64,000 nt of DNA from positions 1,505,001 through 1,569,000 of the forward strand of contig OY747717.1 in NCBI GenBank assembly GCA_963556495.2, read 5' to 3'. The notes under the pieces were generated by a model. The model saw only the letters and a list, made by a program, of their open reading frames with translations. It had not been told where the DNA came from and did not search any database. The number at the start of each line of letters is the position of its first letter. The first letter of the stretch is position 1. Positions 33,617-48,200 of the stretch are shown here, one piece after another. The stretch is from Valencia hispanica (lineage: Eukaryota > Chordata > Actinopteri > Cyprinodontiformes > Valenciidae). Position numbers and translations under genes: made by a program.

Positions 33617-36600
33617 CTGCAAACAGAACGGAGAAAGGAGACGGTTCAGCACCAGCAGCTCAAAGCGCTCCTCATGGAGGAGAGAACATGTTAAAAGGCA
33701 TGAAAGGGTTTTCTATAGGAAGTTCCCATTCCTTCCCCCAGCACCTCAAAACCAGAAGACCATGTTGGGCTCACAAAATATATCAGAGCTCCCAACGCTC
33801 CAGTTTCCCTTCATATCCGACCTGGTTCCGAATCCAAGGGACCGGAACCAACAGCTCCCAGCGTTAAACTGACCATCCGGCCAGAACGACGATTGTTTGG
33901 GACTCTACCTGCTCTATCCCAGCGGTTCTGGTGATGAGAGCTGATGGATCGTGGTTCTGAGATTTTTATTCATCTTTTAGTTTGCTTTTTTGTGATATTC
34001 CTTATTCTGAATGTCCTTTTTTTAATGTTTTTTTCTATTTTTTTTTTGCTCTCCAATTGTGTCGTTTCTATTCTACTGTAAAGCCCTTTGTGATTAATAT
34101 CCTTTAAAAGCTGCTTTAGTAGTTCATAAAATTAAATAATGTTTCCAGCTGCAGTTTGTAGAGTAAAATTAGGGTTCAGGGGCCCCATTTATACAGTTTG
34201 CTTACACTGAATAGGGGTCTGAAAATTGCATAAATTACTTTCCACACAAACTTTGTGATTAATAGAAGAAAAAAAAACGTGACGAAAAAATGTGCGTAGC
34301 TTTAATCACATTAAGGACCTCGCTGCTTACGCACATTTTGGACACAGAGGACATCGACAGTGCAGCCGGTGAGACGCAAACATGGAGAATTTAAGCCACA
34401 CTTTCAGACTGTAGAGCTTCACACACAACTGCAAATTATGGTGGAAAATAAGTATTTGGTCAATAATAAAAGTTCCACTCAATACTTTCTTATATACCCT
34501 TGGTTGGCAATGACAGAGGTCAAAGGTCACCTGTAGGTCTTCACACACTGTAGCTGCTATTTTGGCCCATTCCTCCATGCAGATCTTCTTTAGAGCTGGG
34601 ATGTTTTGGGACTTTCATCTCCCTCCACAGATTCTCTACAGGATTGAGGTCTGGAGACTGGCTAGGCCGCTCAAGGACCTTGAAATGCTTTTTACGTAGC
34701 CACTCCTTCGTTGCCTAGGCGACGTGTTTGGGATCATTGTCATGCTGGAAGATCCAGACACGTTTCATCTTCAACGCTCTCACTGATGGAAGGAGGTTTT
34801 TGTCCATAATCTCACCATACATGGCCCCATTCATTCGTTCCTTAACACGGATCAGTCGTCCTGTCCCCTTTGCAGAAAAACAGCTCCACAGCATAATGCT
34901 TCCACCCCCATGCATCACAGTAGGTATGGTGTCCTTTGGATGGAACTCAGCATTCTTTCTCCTTCAAAACCGACAAGTAGAGTTTTAACCAAAAAGTTCT
35001 ATTTTGGTTTCATCTGACCACATGACATTCTCCCAATCCTCTTCTGGATCATCCAGATGCTCTCTAGCAAACTTCAGACGGGCCTGGACATGTACTGGCT
35101 TAAGCAGGGGGACCTTTGGAGCGCTGCAGGATGTGAGTCCCTGGCGGCGAAGTGTGTTACTGATGGGAGCCTTTGTTACTTTGCTCCCAGCTCTCTGCAG
35201 CTCATTCACTAGGTCCCCCCCGTGTGGTTCTGGGATCTTTGCTCACTGTTATTGTGATCGTTTTGATCCCACAGGGTGAGATCTTACATGGAGCCCCAGA
35301 TTGAGGGAGATCATCAGTGGTCTTGTATGCCTTCCATTTTCTAATATTTGCTCCAACAGTTGATTTCTTCACACCAAGCTGCTTACCTATTGCAGATTCA
35401 GTCTTCCCAGCCTGGTGCAGGTCTACAATTTGGTTTCTGGTGTCCTTTGACAGCTCTCTGGTCTTGGCCATAGTGGAGTTTGGAGAGTGACTGTTTGAAG
35501 CTGTGGACAGGTGTCTTTTATACTGATAACGAGTTCAAACGGGTGTCATTAATACAGGTAACTAGTGGAAGACAGAGGAGCCTCTTTTAAATTCTTTAAA
35601 AATCAGACCATGTGATTTTTTTTCTCATTTTGTCTCTCATAGTTGACGTGTACCTATGATGTAAATTACAGGCCTCTCTCATCTTTTTAAGTGGGAGAAC
35701 TTGCACAATTGGTGGCTGAATAAATACTTTTTTACCCTGTGTGTCTTCAGATTATACAGCAATTGCACTTATTGGTGCATTAATCCTGCAGTGACTCTCC
35801 TGCATAATGCTGCATCAATGGATGCTCTGATGCTCAGTGAAGATCAGCCAGTGGCAGCATCAGGATGGGGGGAGCCGATGCAGATTCCCTAAAGCAGTCC
35901 TATTAGCTCTATGTGCTGAACTGGGCCGGTGTTAGATTTACTGACCCAACGGAACTGTGCGTGAAGCACTTTTGGCTGAAAAGCGCTAAATAGATAAACC
36001 TTGATTGATTGATCGCAATAAAACATTTTTCCGTGCCTCCAAGGAAGCAGTCTATGCAGAATATTCACCTGACACTTTGCATCGACCGTTTATGGCAGAA
36101 AGTGGGTGTGTAGGAAGCGGGATATGATCCAGAATCACCTGAGCACATTTCTAGGGAAACTGGGATTCATAAAGCAGGAATTGTGCAGCTGCGCAAACTC
36201 AAAGTTTTATACATCGGAAAACTTCTTTAATAGTTTCATAAATGAGGCCCCTGGTGTTTTTGCCCCTTTGTCAGGTGATAACGCTGCAGTTTTAGTCCTT
36301 TTGAACAGACTTTTCAGATATGAAAGTGTCTCATCGACAGTCGGACCATTTCTTACCGACCAATCATCAGGGAGACGTTTTGTACAGACTTAAACGGATG
36401 ATGTGAAGTAATTTCAAACTCAACTGGCTCAAACTGGAGGTCAGAGCAACAATAAATTTAAAGATTGAATACAAAAGGGTTCAGATTATGTAAGATTTAA
36501 AAAACCAAAAGATCTAATTTAAAACGGGCTGTCCATTATAGGTGGACACAACATTGATCCAAAGGGCCAAAACTAAACGCAAAAGCAGCCAAAGTCCATG

Positions 36601-39600
36601 AAAAACTTAGAATTAGCGTCAGAAAGCCTGAAAAATTGTTAATCAAGATAATTTTTTGAGATTAAAAGACAGTCTGACCGCTTTAAAGGAAAATATAAAG
36701 AAATGTGGCCTGGATCGGGTCTCGTTAACACGAGCCCAGCATGTTAACCCGGACCTGTGGCCAGCGTTGCTGGTCTCACTCGTCTTTCACTTCGACCGCT
36801 TTCAAATGGTCTGCGGAGCAGCCCAGAGGAGACTCTTTGTGTGGACTGCCACAGACCCATTTTTATTGGGGAGCAGCAGTGGGGGTCTGGTGGCGGCCGT
36901 GGGGGCGGTGAGGCTCGGCGGCAGTATTGAACGCTCGGTCTGTCTGTGCGGTGACACTGTAGGTCATGATCATCGAGGCAGAACTGGGTGGAGAAGCACG
37001 CCTCAGAGAGCCTCTGGCTCAACTGATATTTGATCAATGTTATGTTTGTAAAATCAAAGGGTTTATTCTCAGAAACAGTAAATAATATCCTAAAAGATCA
37101 AACTGCCCATAATTTGGTCATTCTTAAAAAAAAAAAAAAAATTCTAATTTAATAAAGTCAAACAAAAAGAATATTCTAACCAGATTCTCAAAGCTGCTGG
37201 ATATTGATACTGATTTAAAAACATAAAAAATAAATAAAAAAAATCAATCTGCTTTGTGTTTAAATTTTAGCATCTAAGAGTTTTAGATTAGCTTGTTGTG
37301 ATTACAGATCTTAACTTAAATAAAATATTTCCAAAAATGAATTTAAGCTCTTTATAAAACTGGTTTAGACAAAAGCCGATATTGTTATTAATCACAGAAT
37401 GGCAAATCATTTCCTAACTGACTTAGCTTCAGGTTAATTGTTAGCCTAGCTAAAAACGTAGCGTATCCTGCCTGCTACAAGTAAATAAGTTTTATAATTT
37501 AGGCTCACTTTTTTGAGATGAATAAGAAAGCTAAACATAACTCATTAATTTAAAAAAAAGATACTAGAAGCTAATTTTACTGCTCATTGTTTATATTAGT
37601 TTTTAGCATCTAACATTTTTATCATATCTTAATTGTCTGTTAAAAGACTGAAAAAAACAATCTAAAAATATATTAGCAGTGTACTCTAGCTCTGGCTTCA
37701 AAATAATTTATAGAAAATGTCCCGACAGCGGCTGACACAGTTGCTAGTTACAACAAAGCTAACTTATACCAATTTTGTTAGCTTCACTTTAATGGATAGC
37801 CTAGCTAATAACTTGGCTAATAGCTAAGCTTTTGAAGCAGCAAGCACTAAATTGTGGTATTTTCAACAGGTTATACAACAGCTATATATAATTCACAAAA
37901 GCAAAAAAGGCAACCAAAGCAAAAGTTATAGAAATTCTGGCCATTACACGCTTAGTCTTTGGCACCTAACATACTTTTAGCTCAGTTAGATGTAATTTGA
38001 GGGATCTAAACTCTAGCAGGTGTTAAACTGCGTTTGTACATCTGCATTGAGCTGCTAATAAACCGTTACAATTCATCTAAGGCTTAAAAGTTTATAGTCT
38101 TAGCTATTAGCTCAGCTTTTCTTAGCAGCTACAAGTGCAGAATCTTATTTTGTGACACACTGACTTATTCGGGTTAGTGATAAAACTATGACATTTTTGA
38201 AGGTAAAAATTGTAAACAAAGCTACAGTTATATAAATTCTATGAATTGCTAGCTTAGTTGATGTAGTTTAAGGTTTTTCTACTCCAAATACCAGGTTTAC
38301 ATTACTTATGGCTAATCAGTAGCTTAGCTACTAGCTCAGTTCATTTTAGCAGCTACAAGTACACATCTCTATATTTTTAACGTTTTTTTTTTTTTTATAT
38401 AGACTGCCTATTTCAAGTTGATTTTAAAGCTATACTTAACCACGAATGCATAAACGCTAAACAAATCTAGAGTTACATAAATTCTGGGATGGAATAGGTT
38501 TTGGCATTAAACATACCATTAGCTTTGATAGATAGATTTAATTAATTAACTTGTAAAGAACATACTTTAAACAAATTTTCCACATCTGCAACTTACGTCA
38601 GCTTTACTTTCAAAAGAACTTTATAAAAAAATCATTATGGAAAATTTTGTTGCAAATCACACCATGGCTTCCTGTTGCTATTTACGTCAAGCTGCTTATT
38701 AGCCTAGCAAAGAGTTCAGCATAACTTAGCAGCCACTGGTACGGGATTTTAATATTCTCTACGATATGCTCTGTTCAACAGAAGAAAAAGACATTTTTAT
38801 TTAAATCTCCAACATGGTTTTAGCCTAATTTGACTTTATATGGGCAACCTTGAGAAATACTATATATCGACTAAATATCGATACGCAGATAAATTGCATA
38901 TTTTGTCACGATAAGGAATTGAGATTCAAAAGCAATGTATTGTTTTTTTGAATGGAACCTTTAATGATGACAGTAATTTTTGTAGTAAAATTAAAGGTAT
39001 AACTGGTAGTTTGTGGTTGTTTTCACCTTCTTTGTTCGAGTGGATCGACTAGATCTAGAAATAAAACTGGATGTGTTAAAGTATGAAAGCTGGGACAGTT
39101 TTCCTACAGTTAAATTCAGTTTTTAATATAACACTATCACAATATATCGTACCCCCCCGTATTGTGATACATATCACCAGATTCTTGCCAATACACACCC
39201 CTAAGAAATGCCATTAAATATTCAAAAATCTGAATTAATCTTCTGTTAGCTCCTTAACCTCTAGCTACGCCTGTTTCCAGAAGCACTGGTTCATTTACAC
39301 AGTTGTATGAATAAATATTTTTTCTTTGGAAAGCTATACGGAAAAGAACCAGGAGGAGTTTCTGGAGTTAAACTGAGACACGTGTTCTGATTCCGTTTCT
39401 GTGATTTCGAAACAACAGGAAGAGTGACAGCGGCATCATGTTAACTTGTAGTAAAGCAGGCTAAAATAAGCTAATAACAGCAAAGTTCTTCTTCCATTAT
39501 TTCTACGTGAACTCCCGGCAGACTGAGAACTTTGGTCTTCCTCGGTCTACAGCTCAGCCCCAAACCTTGTGTGGGGCCCGGCAGAGGGAGAGAGGAATGC

Positions 39601-42600
39601 GAGTCTGCTGACGGTTGCTTCAGGCTGGGAGGAAGGTCGAACAGGGGGAGGGAGGATTTAATGAAGGGAGCGGAGAGGGGAGAAGGGGGGAAGGGAAGGG
39701 AAAGGCAGACAGCTTGGCCCCTCAGCTCTTTGGGAAGACTTGCAGGCTGCTCTGGAAAACACAGGATGTGGGCATTGCAGGCGGGGAGAACGGGCTTAGA
39801 CAGCCCCCCTATCCCACCCCCCCAACCGCCCACACACACACATCCATCCATTCTCTCCATTCCTGCCTTAACCCTTTCCTGCCTCTCGCCTCCACAGCCC
39901 AAACAACCAGTCTGTCTGGGTGTTTTCACTCGGAGGGATCCTGTTTCTCCGGCTGCTTTCGGGAACGTGAAAAAGGCCAGAAGCTCCTCAACCGCACAAC
40001 AACCAAGTCCTTTAAACACAGCTACCTTCTTTCCTGCTGGTTGTTGTGAATAAGATCCACTAAATGTATCTGCTTAGATCCCAGTAAAAGAAAAATAAGA
40101 ACTTCAACAAAGGTGGATTTCAACAACCCGTTTATCAGGTCGTGTATGTTTCAAATAGAAGCAGATACGAGAAAGTTTTGTTCATTTTAAACAGCAAATA
40201 TTTTAATCGATTCTCCCCGCCGAAGGCTACACACGGCGATGACGTTTTAAGTAACCCAAAACGGGGTTTCATTTGAAAATGGGTTGCAGAGTGATAAATT
40301 CACAAAAACGCTGAGGTATTAGCCCAACTCCTAATCTGACCTATAACCCTGATGGGTGTCATACGCAACAACAACAATGGCAGATTACGTGTTTGTGCTG
40401 CAGCTGCAAAAAGTTCTACAAAAGACTCCACTCGCCCTTTATTGTTCACCATTCTTGTTTTCTTGTCGTTTTCCCCGCTAACCTCGTGTGGAAGCTTTAA
40501 GCGCATGTCCCATCCTCGCCACCTACAGGTCTCAGGGAGGTAAAAATTGCGTTTTAGGGCATTCTTGGTGTTTTTGAAACGGACAAACTGTTTTAGAAAA
40601 AAAATAAAAAACACGATCCTGTGTGGGCGGGGCCTTAGAAAATGATTTATTCCCTTTCTGAATATTTCATTTTTTATTTAAAAAGGCAAATTAAAGGGCC
40701 CTGTGAACTTGGTGATTTGATTCTAAGAATTATATTTAAAGTAGGTGCTGTCAGACGATTAAACATTTTAATCTAATTAATCACAGGGTAGCTGTGAATT
40801 GATCACGATTAATCGCAATTAATTAACATTCCTAAATATGACTAAAAAAGTAAAATTTCCAGTGTAAATAAAAGGACAAAACTGGAAGTTTTTGGTCTTT
40901 TTTTAAGGAAATACAGGAAAGATCCATGAAAGTTTTGTTTTGAAGTCCACCATCACATTTAACCGAACCGACTGAATGCTCGTCTGTTGTTCTTATCAAA
41001 GCGACCAACAGCACAAGACATAATTGAGTCTCTTTCTGCACACTACACGCGCAGCATAGCAGGGAGTGACGTAGGCCGATAATCCCTAAAGCCTACTTTA
41101 TGCTTCTCCGTCTGCGGAGAGAGACGTTCACATGGAACCACGGATGCAGTTCTGGTCTTCCATGCAGTTTCCGTGACGAGCGAGGTATTAGCATGGGTCA
41201 CTCTGTGCATGCGTAAATATAATCTATCGCCTTAATTCAACAAATTAAATTGACCTGGGTTAATTTTGACAGCCCTAATTTAAAGACTTACAAAAGGAAT
41301 CCTACGGAAAAGAGAAATGTTCCTAGAGATATCTACTTCATCTGGCTCTTTGATCAGTTACAAACTATTTATGATCAAATCTATCTGTGGCTTGCATATT
41401 AATATTTCCATAATTTAATGACTAAAATAAAAACTTTTTACTTGACAACCATTAGGTTTCTTTGGACATACAAATTTTATAAAGTTCCTCCGCTTTTTTA
41501 ATCCAAAGATCAGTCAGTAAATATATATGACGCAAAAGACGTGTGGCCGATGTGATGCACAATCAACCAGGGATTGGGTAAACAGTTATGGTGCGTTCCA
41601 TTTAGTTCCACGTCTCACCCGAGTAAACAGCATTCCAGTTAACATAGTCGGATAAGTCGGAATGACAATATGGTGACGCCCAGGTACCCATTGTTGGTAG
41701 AACCTCTATAAACATCGTCTTAAGCTGTACTTTCCACATGCAAACACTGATCCACTCTTACTAGTGTGTCCTGTAAAATTTAACACGTTTACAGCCCAAC
41801 TTGCTGTTGTTGAAGCAAAGAGCGGCCATATTGAAACTCAAAGTCGGAGCAAAAAGAAAAGAAAAAAAATCTCAGATTTTGAATGGGAAGTCCGACTTTG
41901 GAATTTCCGAGTTCCGACTAAAACTGGAACGCACCATCATAAGCCAGAAAGGACTGACCCTGATTGTAGTGCCACCTATAGGTAGGCCCAGGTAATGACA
42001 GAAATCGGACACAAATATATGCACCAATTAGGACGATGATTGAAAGCTTAAATTATTGTTTCATCAAAAACAAATATTAAAAAAAAAACATTTGTTTATG
42101 CGCACTTTTAAACAGGATCTTCTAAAAACGTAGACTGGCAGGCTTTGAATCACAACATGACAACAGACACTAGTTTGTTTCACTCCTACAGGATAATTCA
42201 ATGGACTCGACTTGCAGTAAATAGCATTTATGTTCTTTCTTCAGGTCATATATTGACTCATTGCTCATGGTGTTACTTGGAAATTCAAAACAAACTCAAG
42301 CTACGTGGTATGAGAAAAATCACATCTTTTTAACCACAGATCAGCGAAATCTATTTAGTAAAGATATTTACTGGTTTGATATTCAAATGCAGGGAATTCA
42401 TTCCTTTCTACTTCTACTATTAAGCACTTGCATGAAGAAAACATTAAACATTCAGGTTAGATTTTTTCTTTTTTTGTTGCTTCCATTGCCTTATTTATGT
42501 GCAGTTGGAGGAAATGTTTAAGTGATGAACTTTTCCAGACTTTTTCCCCCTCATCAGTTAGAAGCCGTGAACTTCAGAAAGCCGTTTTTGCAGGATTGAG

Positions 42601-43300
42601 CAATTTAAAAAAAACAAAATTTGCCTCTTTTTTTTTGCAAAGCTAAACTCTTTAGAGCCAAAAAACATTTCCGAGAAATCGGAGCACCGACCCAGGAACT
42701 CTGGAGGTGTCTTGTAACAACTGGAATGTTGGAGCGTTTGGGTCCTGATTTCCATGGCTAAAGCCGGTTCCAGTGTGTATTCCAGATATTCCATCAGAAC
42801 AAGATCTTTATATATTAGATGTCAGTTTGTTACCAAAGGGTTTGTCATGTTCTTCCCCAATGATGCTGGTGTTAACAGGCCACGGCTTTTCAAAATTGCT
42901 GCTGTAACTATTACCTTAAGGCCCAGTGATGAATATTAATACCTATGTATGTAATGCACCACCTACATATAAACTGAGCTCCGCATCCAGCAGAAAGCAG
43001 GATTGGTTTCTTTTTTTGGCTCCCCACCAAAGCTTTTGTCAGCCTGATGAGTCATTAAAGGCTCATTGGTGGAGATGAAGGAGGGACAATCATCTGTTTT
43101 ACCTCTGCTTTGTACATCCTGATCAGGCCTTGGTTGACTTTAGACCAGGAAGGAACGGCACTGATGTTCCACAGCTGGTTGGAGTGCTCAGCAAACGGAC
43201 CCGTCTTCATCTGCAGACCAAAGAAGTGAAGATGAGCTGATAAAATGTCAAAGAAACTCTGAAGAAACTTTTCAGAGCTAAAAAGTTAAAAGTATTTGTT

Positions 43301-43377
<77 letters not shown>

Positions 43378-45261
43378 CGTAGCACTGTGTGCCGATGATG
43401 AAATCTGATACAAACCGTGAAATATGCTAAGAAACATTTTATACCAGCAAATTTAACTGCTTTCTGTATCAGCTGTACCGATTTTGGACAATAATCCCCG
43501 ACTTGCGTTTTGGCATTTCAAACTGGGAGATGAGATCCGACTTCCGAGTCCAAAGAACATATCAGGAATCCAAACAATTAGCTTTGGATGTTTATGTTGT
43601 TTAATCTGCAGTTATAAATCAGCTTTGTATGTTTAAGTTCTATAATTCAGAGCTTTTTCTCAATATTACACAGAGTGTTAAATAAAACAACATTAGAGAT
43701 AGCGTGTAAAAGTTAGCATTTAGCATGTTCAGAAAGGTTGTCTCAGTTTATATCACAATAACAGTTAATGTGGAGGCTGTTTAATGTTCAGTTACAAATC
43801 AGTACTATATTTCTCTTCCATGACATTCGCCTTTTCTGATTTAAGACACAAAATGATCAGTAAATTTGAAGTTATGTTGCATATGTTAGCATGCTAATGC
43901 TAAAAGCTCAACATATTGAGTTGGATCAGGCCGTTTATTATGACCCTGTTCCTACTTACAGGGGTTTTGTTTCAAGAGAAACCGGTCAAATGGACCGCTT
44001 AGTGAATGAGGAATTACGGTTTAAATGTAAGATGACCATAAATCAGCTGAGTTAAGTGGGTTATTAAGATAGCAAGTGATTAAACCATTCGGTGGTCAAC
44101 TCTGGACACAACTTTCAAAAGATCACCTTACACAATGTTGTTGCATAGAGACAACATTTTGCTTTAGTAATTGTTTTCCATTTGAGATTTTATTCAAAGG
44201 ATTTTTCTTTTTTTTTCTTTTGAAATATACTGGAATTAATAAGATTTTCTTGTTATAATTTTGATGAAGCAGAGCAAAATTACTTCAACGAAGGGATAAA
44301 TAAACTTTTTAAACTAAAATCCTGGTTTTTATTTCTTCTAACTAACTCAGAACCATGCCAAACTAAATCATTTCTATTAAACTTAAGGGGAAAAAAAGTG
44401 TTATTACAATGTAGAATGTACTGACCACTTTAGTGATCTGTACCTGCTGCTCTGTTATGCAGAACCGTTGTGATCCCCCCCCCAAAAAAAATGTTCAAAC
44501 ATCAACATTTTCCTTGTAAATGAATCACAGCTATGAAGAACGGTCTCAAACTGCATAAAAAGGAGCCAAAGTCCAAAGAAAAACTTGGAAAGACGTACAG
44601 AGAGCCTGGAGAACTGATCAAGACGGCTTTAGAAAGTTAAAGGAAAGTCTGGTGCTTTGGGAGGAAAACTTCAACAATGAATCTATAAGAACAAAGAACT
44701 ATTTACAAGTCAACAAAACAATCCCTTCTAGAACCATCATGACACAGAAGGAGCTTATAGATGGATAAATAAACGTTGAATTTATGAAGGTCTGAATGAA
44801 GAACCGAGGATTGTGCTCGGTTTTCCCGGCAGATTCCCCGGAGAGGCTGAGCAACCCGAATCCAGACCCTGGGGCATCAATCTTAGGGAGGAAAAAAAAA
44901 ATAAAAAAATTTTCCATCCCGCCCCGGCCTAACACTGCCTCAGACACTTTCCAGGGCCTCGCATGAGAAGACGGGGGGGGAGGGCAGGGCGGAAAGCAGG
45001 GGGGAGGGACGGCCCGTATTCCCTGGAGGAAGGAGTGATTCACAGCAGCATGTGGGGAAGGAAGTGACTCATGTTTGGGGCTCGCACACAAGCCCTGTGT
45101 CTGACGTAAAACAATATTTAAAAAAAGAGAGAAATAAGAGCGTGAGTTTTAAACGTCCACACGTGTAGACGGCAGGAGAGAAATCCTGGGCGTGTTTTAC
45201 GCTTCCAGAGACCCGGCCGGCCGGCCGCTCGCACACTCGCACGCACGCACGCACGCACGCT

Positions 45262-45293
<32 letters not shown>

Positions 45294-48200
45294 CGGCGGC
45301 GAACAAAGCTGGAAGTTTGGACCGGAAAAACAAAACAAAACAAAAAAAGTGCCTCCGTGTGTGTCATCACCGCTTCCTGGCAATGGAGGCTTTCAAATTC
45401 CTTAAGCTCCACTTTAACAATAAATAGTGTTGTTGCTATGGTTACCAGCTCCGAACTAAAACCCGATAAATGGAGCAGAAGCCGAGTTAATCGTAAGTTG
45501 AGTTTGACTGTTGGACACATCTGCTGCTCCGGAGAACGAAATGCAGGTTTCAATGGCCTGATTGATCAAAAACCGTCTAAAATTTAGGCCTGTTCCATCT
45601 TGGGTTCCTCATGATTTCGATTCGATTATAAAACGATTATTTTTGTTTCATATTTTTTTCCCATTTAGAGTTTTTTCTTCATTCCTTCCATGGCTAATTT
45701 CTACTCTTAAATCCATTCGGTTTCCATTAATTGAAGCATCCAAACTGTCTTTTGTTCATGTCAAACCACGAATAAAACCAACATATGTCAAAAATATGTT
45801 TCCTAATCATATCAAGGTCATATTTTCTATGAATGCTAAAGGAAATGTTTTTTGGCAATTAAAATATAATATAAGATGCCCCTATTTTGAGGAGAGGAAA
45901 CTTGGTCCAATCCTTAAACACATCAATCATTTTCTGTTTACTTAAAGAAAACTTTTGATTTTAACATATTTAAATTATTCCTGCTCTATGTGGTTAAAAA
46001 GAAAAAATAAATAAACTTCAGATCAGCTTTTACAAGTCAACCATTACAGAAATGACTAGAAATAATTAATCTTCTATATTAGAAAATAAACCTATAAACA
46101 AAAATAGCTCCCGTTTTATAGGACAAAAACTACACAAAAATCTGAAATGATATTCGGAGAAAATTAGTATAATTTTCACTTCAAAAGTAATAGAAAATAA
46201 AAAGCAGGATTCTCCCAAAGACATTTAAAGTTTATAATCCAGTCTTTGTGTTTTTCTTTGCCGTCAGTTTAACACAGAACTGTAACTTTTCAGCGTTTTC
46301 ATGGTTTTTGCGTCAGATTGACCAATGGGGATGTTTTCCACCTGTCATACACAGAAACCAATCTACCAGCTATGAGTACGCTGCTCTCTGCCACATATTA
46401 TGGGATGGAATGAAGGACATTTCCTTCCTGTTTGAGACTTAAAGCTCCACTGGGGCTGACGTCTGGTAAACAGGAGCTGCAGCTCGGGGAGGACGCCTCG
46501 GACAGCACCGATAAAGTGGAACATGTTGCTGCTAACATGATACACAACAACAAAGCTAAATATTTGCTGCATTCTGTAAATTTCACGCTGCATGGCTGAA
46601 ACACTAGAGGCATTCATGTTTTTGCCGGTCTGTCCCCTAAAAATGTCCGACTGACTTTTATGGTTTTCTCATTTAATTATTCTGAAAAATAATCGATTTT
46701 TCAACACTTTTGAATCCCTATCGATTTGACACGTTTCACATCGGAATGAATCGATTCATGGTGAACCGGCGCGCCCCTACTGAAATTGCAAAGTTTTTGG
46801 TAGAACATCGGAAAAACAAATCACTGGTGAAAGTCCGGTACCAGAACTCATCTCCTTCTATCCACATCCACATGTTCCAAAGCAAACAAATGGAAATGAA
46901 ACTGCACATATTTGAAAGGTCTGTATCAGGGGTCGCGTTGACCAAATATTTTCCGTATTTGACCGTTATTTTTATGGTGCGCATTATAAAAAAATCTGAA
47001 GGCCGTCGGTCATTCTGACAGATTGCAATTCACATCCCTGACCACTAGGTGTAGCTGTGCAAATATTTTCAAAGGAGACATCACCTGTTACTAAAGTGAA
47101 TAACTATCATAGTCTTTCACGCTTTTAAAATAAATTCTAGTCAAAAACATTTTTTTAAAGGTGCTTTTCTGACCCATTCAGTAAAACCCGTATTGTCTCG
47201 CGAGAGTGCACGCGGTATTTCGGCGTCTCCATATGTTTATTATAATAATGCAAATGCGGATTGCGTTGATTGGTCGTAGGAAGGAGGGGGGATGACGCTC
47301 CACTGCAACGCTCTCCAAAAACCCAACACGGCGCACGTTATGAATGAACCCGACCTCGCCGCGACCTACGGAATCCAGCCGTTTATGAAGGAGCCCGACT
47401 CGGAACCAGAGCTGGAAAGTGAAGATGTCGAACAGATGGAAGGACGTCTACAGCGAGATGTATCGGGATGGTAAAGGCAACCGTTTGATCAAGAACATGA
47501 TAAAACGCTTGTTGTTAGTTTCTACAAAATAGGTTTGCCTTCTTATAAAGTCGATTATTACAATAACAGCGATGTAGTCTTCTTCAGTAATGGGGGCGGG
47601 GCTCGGCTGAGAGGGGCGGGGCGAGCTCCAGCAGCATTGGTCTGCTTTGTTCATAAATGGTAAAATCCTGCCGTTTTGACGTAATACCGGCACAGAAATC
47701 AAAATCAGGTTTTTGAGGGCGCATGCAGGTGAAGGTGGTTAGAGAAGCCAATGGTAAACAAATGCTGGACTTTTGAATATTGGCTTACTGCCCAGTGTAA
47801 AACAATTAGGAAACCATATTATACATGTTTTCATATGGAAAAAAAATGAAAGATTCAGGTGATGACGCCTTTCAACTTTACACACAGAGTTCAGGTAACT
47901 AAATCAAAAGATTCCTATGAGAGCTTCTGAAAATCATCTCAGACATGAACACTGTACTCGATGGCGACAGCACGTCGAAGACTCTTGGAGGCTTTATAAC
48001 GCGTCTGACACCTGCAGAAGCACACGCTCGTTCAGAGTCTTGCCACTTCCGATCACCTTAAAGGAGACGTATTATGCAAATTTCACTTTTTTCATCCTTT
48101 TGTGTTGGCATCTGGATCTCTGCTGCCTCTATAAACACTCCAAACGTGATTAAAAAACATCCATCTGTGTTTGTTTTTTTTGCAAACTTGTGCTTCTACA

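Larger units (their letters stand above)
34177..36253. mobile_element. hAT-like TIR element with a nested Tc1 insertion
   Basis: The left end reads CAGGGGCCCCATTTATACAG and the reverse complement of the right end reads CAGGGGCCTCATTTATGAAA. CAGGGGC ends and an ATTTAT continuation are typical of hAT-type fish repeats. The bases outside (TTAGGGTT and GTGTTTTT) do not match, so no target duplication is preserved. A Tc1 element lies inside, and the remainder shows no transposase. It is in ptpa intron 10. Confidence 0.6.

Noticed and set aside
33195..33617. 140-codon frame on the - strand at the ptpa 3' end
   Set aside because: Wrong reading frame over exon 11. The correct frame gives the conserved PTPA C-terminus with a TGA at 33542-33544.
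39471..40053. Overlapping 144-182-codon frames on both strands
   Set aside because: Purine- and C-rich low-complexity DNA in a ptpa intron. No family resemblance on either strand.
46927..47041. Short MITE with CAGGG ends
   Set aside because: Only a 5-6-base inverted match and no target duplication. Could be chance.
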